Positions 36,040-43,702 of a DNA stretch of 64,000 nucleotides are shown in pieces (the first letter of the stretch is position 1; the number at the start of each line of letters is the position of its first letter). The stretch is from Flavobacterium sedimenticola (GTDB lineage Bacteria > Bacteroidota > Bacteroidia > Flavobacteriales > Flavobacteriaceae). Where the stretch lies: the NCBI RefSeq assembly GCF_030053345.1, contig NZ_JASGBP010000003.1, forward strand, positions 92,249 through 156,248, in the 5' to 3' direction. The translations under genes and the position numbers were made by a program. Under the pieces are notes generated by a model. That model was not told the origin of the DNA and did no database searches. It worked only from the letters and a program-made list of their open reading frames with translations.

Positions 36040-36609
36040 ATGAAGAATCTAATTGCTGTGTTTGCCTTTTTACTGCCTTTAACCGTATTGGCGCAAAACC
36101 CTTGTGAAATTGATGTGAATGTCAATGACAGTTTAGGGACTTACAAATCGACCAAACAGTATATGATTTTTGAACGAAGTTTTGCCGGTAATTCTACCAA
36201 CATTTACTTTTCATTAATCAACAGTAATGGGGTTTTAGGAGTGGAAACACAAATTTTACAACGCAGTGACGAATTCATCAAAGCGCTTTGTTTTGATGCC
36301 AACACTAAAATTTACCTGCAGTTGAATAACGGAAAAATTGTAACGCTGTTAAACGCCAATCAGGAAAGTTGCGGGACTTTACTACGAGACGATCAAAATA
36401 AAAACAACCGCATTCTGACCGGGACTTTTGCTTTTGCCAAGGAAAATTTCGAGTACTTGAAGTCGTCTCCCGTAACGTTTATGCGAATAAAATTTGCCGG
36501 CGAAACCATCGATTATCCTTTTAAAACCTCGTTTGTTTCGGAAATGGATAAAGCCAAGTACGAACCCGAAAATTATTTTATCAACTACTTAAAGTGTATT
36601 GAAAATTAG
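36040..36609 (+). CDS. Secreted protein of unknown function
   Basis: A 189-residue protein with a signal peptide (MKNLIAVFAFLLPLTVLAQ); the upstream in-frame start is rejected because it adds eight polar residues before the signal. The mature region is beta-rich with Cys at about residues 22, 86 and 111. No domain is recognised. Its last codon overlaps the end of the convergent dipeptidase gene by 4 nt, so there is no room for a terminator between them. Downstream of the methyltransferase by 8 bp. Confidence 0.65.
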   Translation: MKNLIAVFAFLLPLTVLAQNPCEIDVNVNDSLGTYKSTKQYMIFERSFAGNSTNIYFSLINSNGVLGVETQILQRSDEFIKALCFDANTKIYLQLNNGKIVTLLNANQESCGTLLRDDQNKNNRILTGTFAFAKENFEYLKSSPVTFMRIKFAGETIDYPFKTSFVSEMDKAKYEPENYFINYLKCIEN

Positions 36610-37295
36610 TCGGCACAGCGCCATTTCTGATTCGACACTTTATCGGCAGCACTGTTATTTAAGTTGTAATGCCACCATTCTGAGTCGAACGATTTGAAAT
36701 TATGTTGCAGCATTATTTCTTTTAAAAACTTTCGGTTGTCCAAAACTTCCTGGCTCAGATTTTGGTAATGATGACCGGCTTCTTCTCCGAAAAAATCAAA
36801 TGCTGTTCCCATAGGCAACTCCATTCCCAAAGAATCAACTAACGTAATATCGACAGCACCGCCCCGATTGTGAATGGAACCTTTTTTGGGATTGGCTACA
36901 TAATTGGCATCGGGAACTAGTTTCCACATCTTTTTTTGGATAGCCAACGGCCTGTAACAATCATACAACTTAATGCGATACCCTTTTTTCATAAATGCTT
37001 TGTTGGCTTCTAATAAAGCTTTGATGGTTTTTACCCGCAAAAAACACTCCCCGCAAGGATATACCTTCTCTTTTAGAAAATTATCCGCCGTGGCATACTT
37101 CATATCGAATACGAAATCATTACTGAAATTTTTGAGATTGACAAAAGCATTCTCATCGCTTTCCTGATGAATATCGAGTAAAACAGGCGACTTTTGACTG
37201 TTGAGATAGGCGGATTGGCAAGAAGCTGTCAACAATACTAGGAAAAGAATTGACAATCTAAAATATTCCTTATTTAAGGAAAGATTAAAAAACAT
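36606..37295 (-). CDS. D-alanyl-D-alanine dipeptidase (VanX-like, M15D) lipoprotein
   Basis: A 229-residue lipoprotein (lipobox LTASC, Cys26). The start at ATG 37295 is used; the TTG at 37304 is less likely. VanX-type zinc motifs are present: CYRPLAIQKKMW (conserved Arg), SIHNRGGAVDITLVD carrying the SxHxxGxAxD zinc ligands, and SEWWHYNL for the catalytic Glu and last His. The enzyme hydrolyses D-Ala-D-Ala and is associated with wall peptide recycling when not in a van cluster. No vanA/vanH neighbours exist, so resistance is not implied. The start overlaps the upstream outer-membrane protein gene by 11 bp. Confidence 0.9.
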   Translation of the reverse strand: MFFNLSLNKEYFRLSILFLVLLTASCQSAYLNSQKSPVLLDIHQESDENAFVNLKNFSNDFVFDMKYATADNFLKEKVYPCGECFLRVKTIKALLEANKAFMKKGYRIKLYDCYRPLAIQKKMWKLVPDANYVANPKKGSIHNRGGAVDITLVDSLGMELPMGTAFDFFGEEAGHHYQNLSQEVLDNRKFLKEIMLQHNFKSFDSEWWHYNLNNSAADKVSNQKWRCAD

Positions 37296-38466
37296 TATAA
37301 CCAATGTAAGCGTAAGTATTTTTTAAACTGGATGAAAAGTCATTATTCATGACGTTTTTCCTATTCATTGTAAAAACCGACAGTAAAAACTTTTTCTTGA
37401 ATACAATTCCAGTGCCAAAACCTAAACCAAAAGTCCCTTTAAAATCACCATAAACATCTGAAAAGCTCTCCATGTTAAAATCTGCTTTTGTAATGACGCT
37501 ATTATGTAGAGAGGCACTAAGAAAGACTTTGGTTGTATTCGTTATTGCGAAATTGTATTTTAAACCTATCGGAATCTCAATAGTAGCATACTGCATATTT
37601 ACATCACCATAAAATCTTGTAGCGTTTCCTTTATAACTAAGGCTTGATACTTCAATAAAAAATGAAAAGTTATTATTGCCTCTAGATGGGATAACCATCT
37701 CAAATTCAATACCTGCCCTGATTTGTGATTTTGACCCAAAATCAAAATTTCCAATAAAGTCATCATTCGAATTGGCAATAAAGGAAGTTTGCTGATAGCC
37801 GCCTTTTAGCCACAAATTGAAATCAATCATTTTTTTAAATAATGATTTATTATTTTTACCGGTAACATTTTGAGAGTTATAATTCAAAAATAAATTTATT
37901 AAAGACTTACTTTTGTATTCCAATTTGTTAAAAGTATCCTGTGAAATATTTTCTCCTTTCAAATTATTAAACAATTGTTGCTTATAGTTGTTGTTTTGTG
38001 ACACTACCCCTTCGAAAGAATAGAGTTTATATTCTAATTGTATTGGAGTATCACTTCCATTAACACTGAAAAAAAACTTCATCGATCCACTGTCATTATA
38101 TGAATATAAATTGGCTTTTCCGGTAACTAATTCCCTTAAGAAAACTTTTTTTTTAATGTAATAGAGAGCCTTATCTGTTCCTATTTTTCCGGTTCTAAAT
38201 TCATCAATCATTATCTCATACCGAACAAATCTGTATTCCGAATTATCGCCGTACTCTCTCATTTGATTAATATCAATGGTCTCCGTTTTTGACTCCAAGG
38301 TCAATTTATACTCTATTTCAGAAGGATTAAAATCCAAAAATGACCCGTTGATAAAACATTCAACTCTTGTTCCAGCATTGTCAATAAAATACCCTTTTAT
38401 ATAACCTGTTTGGCAATAAAAATTGAAGGAAATCAATAGTATGAGAAAAGAGAAATTTAATTTCAT
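37285..38466 (-). CDS. Putative outer-membrane beta-barrel protein with N-terminal globular domain
   Basis: The 393-residue protein has a signal peptide (MKLNFSFLILLISFNFYCQ). The first 190 residues form a charged domain without a known motif. The second half (about 210-393) alternates hydrophobic and polar residues as in an 8-10 strand barrel, with Gly-rich turns and a terminal aromatic strand, YAYIGYNVF. Base composition is markedly more AT-rich than flanking housekeeping genes, suggesting a fast-evolving or acquired gene. It overlaps the dipeptidase start slightly, so the two may be co-transcribed. Confidence 0.65.
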   Translation of the reverse strand: MKLNFSFLILLISFNFYCQTGYIKGYFIDNAGTRVECFINGSFLDFNPSEIEYKLTLESKTETIDINQMREYGDNSEYRFVRYEIMIDEFRTGKIGTDKALYYIKKKVFLRELVTGKANLYSYNDSGSMKFFFSVNGSDTPIQLEYKLYSFEGVVSQNNNYKQQLFNNLKGENISQDTFNKLEYKSKSLINLFLNYNSQNVTGKNNKSLFKKMIDFNLWLKGGYQQTSFIANSNDDFIGNFDFGSKSQIRAGIEFEMVIPSRGNNNFSFFIEVSSLSYKGNATRFYGDVNMQYATIEIPIGLKYNFAITNTTKVFLSASLHNSVITKADFNMESFSDVYGDFKGTFGLGFGTGIVFKKKFLLSVFTMNRKNVMNNDFSSSLKNTYAYIGYNVF

Positions 38467-38528
38467 GAGTTATTCATTTAAAATTTGTACTAAAAGTAAA
38501 AAAAAGAATTTAAAATAGTACTTTTCTT

Positions 38529-39833
38529 CTAAAATTCATCACTGGTAAACGTCGTAAAACTTCTTTTTTTATACGGTCGCACAATTAAACGTCCTTCCCG
38601 ATCAAATCGGATATAATTGTACACCCAATTGGTAAATACAACGGCTTTATTTTTAAATCCAATGAGCGAGAACAAATGCACAAACATCCAAACAAACCAA
38701 GCGAAAACACCGCTGAAGTGCAATTTAGGCAAATCGACTACCGCTTTATTTCTGCCGATAGTAGCCATTGAACCTTTATCGTTATATACAAAAGGCTTCA
38801 TGATTCGACCTTGTATGAGTTGGATTAAATTATCGCCTAAGCAATCGCCTTGTTGCATCGCCGGTTGTGCCATCATGGGATGTCCAAACGGGTAATCTTT
38901 AGATTCCATTTGCGCAATATCACCAATCGCAAAAATAGTGTCGTATCCTCTAACCTGATTGTATTCGTTCACTCGGATTCGATCCACTCTATCCACCAAA
39001 GCATCGGCAGACAATCCTCTGACTGCTGCTCCCTGAACTCCCGCCGTCCAAATTACCGTGGCAGTTTCAAAAGTCAACTCTGTATTGGTCGAAATGGTTC
39101 TCCCATCATAATTTGTTACACGGACATTCTTCCAAACTTTAACCCCCAAATTAATCAGGAACTTCTCGGCTTCTGAAGATGATTTCTCACTCATGGTATT
39201 CAAAACCCTATTGTCGCTTTGTATCAAATTGATTTCCATTTTGGATATATCCAAATCGGGATAATCTTTTTGCAAAATCGCCTTTTTCATTTCAGCCAAG
39301 GCTCCGGCAAGCTCCACGCCTGTCGGTCCGGCGCCGACCAATACAAAATTCATCAATAGGTTTCTTTCTGTCTCATCTTTAATGAGTACGGCCTGCTCAA
39401 AATTTTCCAGGATTAAGCTTCTGATGTTTAAAGACTGGGGAATAGTTTTCATCGACATCGAATTGCGTTCGATTTCTTTATTTCCGAAATAATTGGTTTT
39501 GGAACCCGTCGCAATCACCAGGTAGTCGTAATGCAAATCGCCTATTTCCGAAATTACTTTTTGCTCTTTAGTGTCAATTTCTTTTACCGAGGTGAGTCGG
39601 AAATAAAAATCGTTATAATCTTGTATGACTTTGCGAATAGGATACGCAATGGAGCCGGCTTCCAAACCTCCGGTAGCTACTTGGTACAACAAAGGCTGAA
39701 AGGTGTGATAATTATGTTTGTCTAAAATAACAACCTGAACACCTTTATTTTTGAGTTTTTTAGCTAGCGCAATACCGGCAAAACCACCACCGATAATGAC
39801 AACACGTGGTTTATTTGACGATGGAATATTCAT
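38529..39833 (-). CDS. Type II NADH dehydrogenase-like FAD oxidoreductase
   Basis: The 434-residue enzyme has two Rossmann motifs: FAD-binding VVIIGGGFAGIALAKKL (about 9-25) and NAD-binding FVLVGAGPTGVELAGAL (about 165-181). It carries a typical NDH-2 TIWTAGVQG-like segment (seen as VIWTAGVQGA), AIGDIAQME and a late amphipathic or membrane-associated C-terminal stretch with many Trp and Phe (about 370-410). NDH-2 transfers electrons from NADH to quinone without pumping protons. The ATG at 39833 gives the family N-terminus. It follows the rhodanese gene by 4 bp. Confidence 0.9.
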   Translation of the reverse strand: MNIPSSNKPRVVIIGGGFAGIALAKKLKNKGVQVVILDKHNYHTFQPLLYQVATGGLEAGSIAYPIRKVIQDYNDFYFRLTSVKEIDTKEQKVISEIGDLHYDYLVIATGSKTNYFGNKEIERNSMSMKTIPQSLNIRSLILENFEQAVLIKDETERNLLMNFVLVGAGPTGVELAGALAEMKKAILQKDYPDLDISKMEINLIQSDNRVLNTMSEKSSSEAEKFLINLGVKVWKNVRVTNYDGRTISTNTELTFETATVIWTAGVQGAAVRGLSADALVDRVDRIRVNEYNQVRGYDTIFAIGDIAQMESKDYPFGHPMMAQPAMQQGDCLGDNLIQLIQGRIMKPFVYNDKGSMATIGRNKAVVDLPKLHFSGVFAWFVWMFVHLFSLIGFKNKAVVFTNWVYNYIRFDREGRLIVRPYKKRSFTTFTSDEF

Positions 39834-39837
39834 GATG

Positions 39838-40158
39838 CTAGTCTTCAGCAGCAAAGGCTACATCGCCTTTCCAATTCATAAAGCCACCCAACAAATTGAA
39901 AGTGTTTTCAAAACCCAATTGGTTCATAATTTGACAGGCTTGAGCACTGCGGGCACCGGCCTTACAATACACATAATAATTTTTTGATTTGTCCAATTCC
40001 TCCAGGGCATAAATAAACCCTTGTCCCTTATAGATATCAATATTGACAGCCTTAGGTATGAAACCCTCGCTACACTCTTCTGAAGTTCTGACATCGAGAA
40101 TTACCGCATTTGGGTCTCTCTCGGCTTGTGTTTTCCAGTCTTGTTGTGTTAAATCCAT
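39838..40158 (-). CDS. Rhodanese-like domain protein
   Basis: A compact 106-residue single-domain rhodanese. The ATG at 40158 (MDLTQQDW) is used; upstream in-frame codons run into the promoter region of the divergent marR. The active-site loop is C65-K-A-G-A-R, with the catalytic Cys65 able to carry a persulfide, and the preceding DVRTSEEC and following GGFMNWKG are typical. It likely moves sulfur or detoxifies thiols. Encoded directly upstream of the NDH-2 gene, probably on one transcript. Confidence 0.92.
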   Translation of the reverse strand: MDLTQQDWKTQAERDPNAVILDVRTSEECSEGFIPKAVNIDIYKGQGFIYALEELDKSKNYYVYCKAGARSAQACQIMNQLGFENTFNLLGGFMNWKGDVAFAAED

Positions 40159-40261
40159 AATCTTATTTTTTTCAAAAATACTAAATTCTGAAGGGTTAAT
40201 TTTAAATGCTAGGGTTAATTTGATGCCGAGATCGAAATCTTTAACAAAAAAATAACACAAC

Positions 40262-40307
40262 ATTTGTATATACAAATAAAAAGCTTTATATATTTGTATC
40301 TACAAAT
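40262..40307 (+). promoter_or_regulatory. marR promoter with two palindromic operators
   Basis: ATTTGTATATACAAAT (40262-40277) is a perfect 16-bp palindrome; ATTTGTATCTACAAAT (40292-40307) differs from it at one position. Their centres are 30 bp apart, about three helical turns. The first contains TTTG (40263-40266), the likely -33 element, and the second overlaps TATATTTG (40289-40296), the -7 element. A bound dimer at either site would block the promoter. Confidence 0.75.
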
Positions 40308-40322
40308 TTTGTAATTGTAATT

Positions 40323-40781
40323 ATGAGAATTGAAGAAATCATAAAATCAAATGTTTCTTTGAGTGATGCTAAAAGAGTTATCCTGAATATCATGTATACA
40401 CAGCATGTAATCAGTGACAGGTTTAATGAAATTTTAAAGCCTTACGATTTATCGGGTGAGCAGTATAATGTATTACGCATCCTTAGAGGACAAAAAGGGA
40501 AACCGGCCAATATGTGTGTGATTCAGGAACGCATGCTGGCTAAAAACAGTAATACTACCCGATTGATTGACAAACTGTTATTAAAAGATTTAGTCACTCG
40601 CGAGGTTTGCCCCCAAAACAGGCGGAAAATTGAGGTGCTGATTACCCAAAAGGGATTGGATGTCTTAACTGAATTAGACCCTAAAGTAGATGCACACGAA
40701 CAAGCATTAGCCGAAAACTTAGAGCCTCAGGAACTGATTCAGCTATCCGATTTATTGGAGAAGTACAGAACATCATCCTAA
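40323..40781 (+). CDS. MarR family transcriptional regulator
   Basis: A 152-residue winged-helix protein. The recognition region is LSGEQYNVLRILRGQKGKP...ERMLAKNSNTTRLIDKL followed by the wing VCPQNRRKIEVLITQKG, all typical of MarR. Flanking helices would form the dimer. Two matching palindromes overlap its own promoter, so autoregulation is very likely. It is 49 bp upstream of a YceI-family gene with no terminator between, the common flavobacterial marR-yceI pairing. Inducing ligand unknown. Confidence 0.92.
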   Translation: MRIEEIIKSNVSLSDAKRVILNIMYTQHVISDRFNEILKPYDLSGEQYNVLRILRGQKGKPANMCVIQERMLAKNSNTTRLIDKLLLKDLVTREVCPQNRRKIEVLITQKGLDVLTELDPKVDAHEQALAENLEPQELIQLSDLLEKYRTSS

Positions 40782-40830
40782 ATTTTCACATACATTTTAA
40801 AAATAATCTATAACTTAAATTTAATTCACA

Positions 40831-41397
40831 ATGAAAAACTTAAAAACACTTGCCATTGCACTACTTGTTACTTTGGGAACTACAGTAGCTACTGCACAAA
40901 ACAAAAAAATCGATGCTTCAAAAAGCAGCATCAATTGGGTTGGTAAAAAAGTAACCGGAGAGCACAGCGGAACCGTTAATTTTAAAGAAGGAATGCTTAT
41001 ATTCAAAGGAAAAAAAGTAACCGGAGGTAATTTTACGGTTGACATGACATCGCTAACTGCAACCGACTTAAGCGGCGAATGGAAAACAAAATTGGACGGA
41101 CACTTAAAATCGGAAGATTTCTTTGGAACCGACAAATTCAAAACGGCTACATTAAAATTCACTAAAATTGCTGATAAAGGTAATGGTGTCTATACTGTAA
41201 CTGCTGATTTAACCATTAAAGGCATCACAAATCCTGTGACTTTTGACTTAACGGTAAGTGGCAACACCGCTACAACATCATTCAAAGTAGACAGAACCAA
41301 ATACGACATCAAATACAACTCAAAAAGCTTTTTTGACAGCATCGGAGACAAGGCCATCTATGATGACTTTGAATTGTCAGTAAAACTTCAGTTCTAA
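40831..41397 (+). CDS. YceI-family periplasmic lipocalin-like protein
   Basis: A 188-residue secreted protein (signal peptide MKNLKTLAIALLVTLGTTVATAQ). The mature region has the YceI signature: IDASKSSINWVGKKVTGEHSG, DLSGEWKTKLDGHLKSEDFF, and the conserved FKVDRTKYDIKYNSKSFFDSIGDKAIYDDF near the end. The family makes an extended lipocalin barrel that binds isoprenoid or amphipathic compounds. Co-transcription with the upstream MarR regulator is likely, and an intrinsic terminator follows. Confidence 0.95.
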   Translation: MKNLKTLAIALLVTLGTTVATAQNKKIDASKSSINWVGKKVTGEHSGTVNFKEGMLIFKGKKVTGGNFTVDMTSLTATDLSGEWKTKLDGHLKSEDFFGTDKFKTATLKFTKIADKGNGVYTVTADLTIKGITNPVTFDLTVSGNTATTSFKVDRTKYDIKYNSKSFFDSIGDKAIYDDFELSVKLQF

Positions 41398-41421
41398 TTT
41401 GGGAGTGATTGTTATGAAACC

Positions 41422-41453
41422 AAAACCTCGAAATAATTTTCGAGGTTTTTTTA
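41422..41453 (+). terminator. Terminator after yceI
   Basis: AAAACCTCGAAA (41422-41433) pairs with TTTCGAGGTTTT (41438-41449) around TAAT, followed by T residues. It lies immediately before the trp promoter. Confidence 0.9.
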
Positions 41454-41460
41454 TTGTCTG

Positions 41461-41492
41461 TTTGGAAATTCAAAACTACTTCTCTACTTTTG
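41461..41492 (+). promoter_or_regulatory. trp operon promoter
   Basis: TTTG (41461-41464), a 20-nt spacer and TACTTTTG (41485-41492) match the flavobacterial consensus. The expected start of transcription near 41499 lies about 10 nt before the leader peptide ATG. Confidence 0.75.
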
Positions 41493-41508
41493 TTCAAAAT
41501 CACAATTC

Positions 41509-41565
41509 ATGAACAACATTTTAAATATTACTTGGTGGTGGAATGCTTTACGTCGAACGTCGTGA
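41509..41565 (+). CDS. trpL: trp operon leader peptide
   Basis: An 18-codon ORF encodes MNNILNITWWWNALRRTS with three consecutive TGG codons at 41533-41541. It sits between the trp promoter and a terminator directly in front of trpE. Its stop codon (41563-41565) lies inside the segment that forms the antiterminator stem, as expected for a peptide whose translation senses charged tRNA-Trp. The peptide itself is not expected to have a function beyond this. Confidence 0.9.
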   Translation: MNNILNITWWWNALRRTS

Positions 41566-41638
41566 ATTAGTCCGCTATGAGTATATTTTAAAATCTAAAT
41601 ATCCTAAAAGGCTTGTCATTCACGACAAGCCTTTTTTT
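41537..41638 (+). promoter_or_regulatory. trp attenuator
   Basis: Terminator (3:4): AAAAGGCTTGTC/GACAAGCC with a 6-nt loop (41606-41631), then seven T (41632-41638). Antiterminator (2:3): GTCGTGAAT (41559-41567) is exactly complementary to ATTCACGAC (41618-41626), which covers the terminator loop and the start of its 3' arm, so the two are mutually exclusive. Region 1:2: GGTGGA (41537-41542), within the Trp codons, can pair with TCCGCT (41571-41576), allowing for two G-U pairs. A ribosome stalled at Trp codons frees region 2 and favours read-through. Confidence 0.87.
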
Positions 41639-41656
41639 ATGCCCAAAAATTACATT

Positions 41657-43051
41657 ATGAAAAATTATCCGCTGTACACCCGTTACAAATCAATTTTAGC
41701 CGACACGCTTACGCCGGTGAGTGTCTATTTGAAAATTCGCGACAAATTCCCCAATAGCATATTGTTGGAAAGCAGCGACTATCATGCTTCAGACAACAGT
41801 TTCTCTTACATTTGTTGTAACCCTATCGCGTTTATCAAATTAGAAAACAATAGTCTAACCCAATCTTTTCCCGACAGTAAAATGACTGTCGGTACTGTTA
41901 CTCCTGAAACTGATATCATTCGGGAATTAGAAACTTTTGTAAAACAATTCAAACCCGAACCCAATCCCTTTAAATTCATCAACAACGGTTTGTTTGGCTA
42001 TATCGGTTATGATGCGGTGTGTTATTTCGACAAAATAAACATCCGTAAAAAAGACGGCGATTTAGCACTACCCGATTTGTTTTACGCCGTATATCAAAAC
42101 ATTATCGCCATCAACCATTTCAAAAACGAAGCTTATCTTTTTTGTCACACTACCGATAATTCGGATAATACTGCCGAAATAGAACAACTTATTCAAACCA
42201 AAACGTTTGCCAGTTACCGATTCTCCAAGAACGGAAATGCAGAGTCAAATTTATCCGATGCCGAATTCAAAGCGATGGTTACTTTGGCCAAAAAACACTG
42301 TCGTCGGGGCGATGTATTCCAATTAGTATTGTCCCGAAGATTTGCCCAAGCCTTCAAAGGTGATGAATTCAACGTCTATAGAGCGCTGCGCAACATCAAT
42401 CCTTCGCCTTATTTATTTTATTTTGATTACGGCAATTTCAAAATATTCGGTTCTTCGCCCGAAGCCCAATTAATCGTCAAAAACAATCGGGCCGAAATCC
42501 ATCCGATAGCCGGAACCTTTCTGCGAACCGGGAATGACGAACAAGATGCGGAACTCGCTAAAAAACTAGCCGAAGACCCGAAAGAAAACAGCGAGCATGT
42601 GATGTTAGTCGATTTAGCGCGAAATGATTTGAGCCGCAATTGCTCTAATGTCACTCTGGAAAAATACAAAGAGGTCCAATTTTTTTCGCATGTGATTCAC
42701 CTCGTTTCAAAAGTCAGTGGCCATTTAAAAGAAAATACTATAGCATTGGTGGCAAATACATTTCCGGCCGGAACTTTAAGTGGTGCTCCAAAACATAAAG
42801 CCATGCAGTTAATTGAAAAATTTGAACCTACCAACCGAACTTTTTATGGCGGTGCCATTGGTTTTATGGACTTCGAAGGCAACTTTAATCACGCCATTAT
42901 GATTCGCACTTTCCTCAGTAAAAACCACCAATTGCATTACCAAGCCGGAGCCGGAATCGTAGAAAGTTCTTCGGAAGAAAACGAAACACAAGAAGTATTC
43001 AACAAACTAAAAGCCTTAAATAAAGCATTAGAATTAGCCGAAACCCTTTAA
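41657..43051 (+). CDS. trpE: Anthranilate synthase component I
   Basis: Converts chorismate and ammonia from TrpG to anthranilate. The start is ATG 41657 (MKNYPLYTRYK), 18 bp past the T-run of the attenuator; longer in-frame starts would pass through the terminator. The 464-residue protein has the LLESS feedback-inhibition motif (Leu36-Ser40), and the C-terminal chorismate-binding core with VFQLVLSRRF, GSSPEAQL, HPIAGTFLRTG, and VDLARNDLSR. The tryptophan-binding LLES motif suggests feedback control in addition to attenuation. First gene of the trp operon. Confidence 0.97.
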   Translation: MKNYPLYTRYKSILADTLTPVSVYLKIRDKFPNSILLESSDYHASDNSFSYICCNPIAFIKLENNSLTQSFPDSKMTVGTVTPETDIIRELETFVKQFKPEPNPFKFINNGLFGYIGYDAVCYFDKINIRKKDGDLALPDLFYAVYQNIIAINHFKNEAYLFCHTTDNSDNTAEIEQLIQTKTFASYRFSKNGNAESNLSDAEFKAMVTLAKKHCRRGDVFQLVLSRRFAQAFKGDEFNVYRALRNINPSPYLFYFDYGNFKIFGSSPEAQLIVKNNRAEIHPIAGTFLRTGNDEQDAELAKKLAEDPKENSEHVMLVDLARNDLSRNCSNVTLEKYKEVQFFSHVIHLVSKVSGHLKENTIALVANTFPAGTLSGAPKHKAMQLIEKFEPTNRTFYGGAIGFMDFEGNFNHAIMIRTFLSKNHQLHYQAGAGIVESSSEENETQEVFNKLKALNKALELAETL

Positions 43052-43060
43052 CTTTATACC

Positions 43061-43627
43061 ATGAAAATAGCCGTTATCGACAATTACGACAGCTTCACTT
43101 ACAATTTGGTTCACTATCTGGAAGATTTGAACGCAACGGTGACTGTTTTTCGCAACGACGAATTCGAATTGGAAGAACTGGATTCTTTCGATAAAATCCT
43201 TCTGTCACCCGGCCCGGGCCTACCCGATGAAGCCGGACTACTCAAACCCGTTATTGCCCTATACGCCGCTACCAAAAGCATCTTAGGCGTTTGCTTAGGC
43301 CAACAAGCCATCGGTGAGGTTTTCGGCGGCAGCCTGATTAATTTAGACAAAGTCTATCACGGCGTGGCTACAACAGTCAAACCAACCGTAACCGACGAAT
43401 CGCTTTTTAAAGATTTACCTGCGGAATTTGAAGTCGGCCGCTACCATTCGTGGGTAGTTAATGCAAATGATTTTCCGGAAGTTTTAGAAATCACCTCAAC
43501 CGACGAAAGCGGTCAAATCATGTCACTCCGACATAAAACACTAGACGTGAAAGGCGTACAATTCCACCCGGAAAGCGTACTCACGCCACACGGCAAAACC
43601 ATCTTAAAAAACTGGCTTAACGCTTAG
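43061..43627 (+). CDS. trpG: Anthranilate synthase component II (glutamine amidotransferase)
   Basis: A 188-residue class I amidotransferase that hydrolyses glutamine to feed ammonia to TrpE. It has IDNYDSFTYNLVHYL, LLSPGPGLPDEAG and the nucleophile elbow GVCLGQQAIGE (Cys78), with the catalytic His and Glu in GVQFHPESV (about 167-175). The gene begins 9 bp after trpE. A 75-bp gap separates it from trpD and holds potential RNA structures. It is separate from trpD, unlike the enteric trpGD fusion. Confidence 0.96.
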   Translation: MKIAVIDNYDSFTYNLVHYLEDLNATVTVFRNDEFELEELDSFDKILLSPGPGLPDEAGLLKPVIALYAATKSILGVCLGQQAIGEVFGGSLINLDKVYHGVATTVKPTVTDESLFKDLPAEFEVGRYHSWVVNANDFPEVLEITSTDESGQIMSLRHKTLDVKGVQFHPESVLTPHGKTILKNWLNA

Positions 43628-43630
43628 CTT

Positions 43631-43683
43631 ACTGTCTGCCCAACGTCGACAGTAACCTTTTTATGCTGTCGATGCTTCGGCAG
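43631..43683 (+). other. Alternative hairpins in the trpG-trpD intergenic RNA
   Basis: Four short complementary segments allow competing folds: ACTGTC (43631-43636) with GACAGT (43648-43653); TCGACAG (43646-43652) with CTGTCGA (43666-43672); CTGTCGA with TCGGCAG (43677-43683, one G-U pair). The first hairpin is followed by AACCTTTTT, a weak terminator-like tail. No peptide ORF is visible. Function is unproven. Confidence 0.35.
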
Positions 43684-43702
43684 TTCACCTAAACTAAGTA
43701 TT

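Noticed and set aside
36606-37295. Vancomycin resistance cluster suggested by the VanX-like gene
   Set aside because: No vanH, vanA, vanR or vanS is adjacent; VanX-like lipoproteins are common in Bacteroidota wall recycling.
41543-41656. N-terminal extension of trpE into the leader region
   Set aside because: The extension would translate through the terminator hairpin and the leader, has no family counterpart, and the ATG at 41657 gives the normal TrpE N-terminus.
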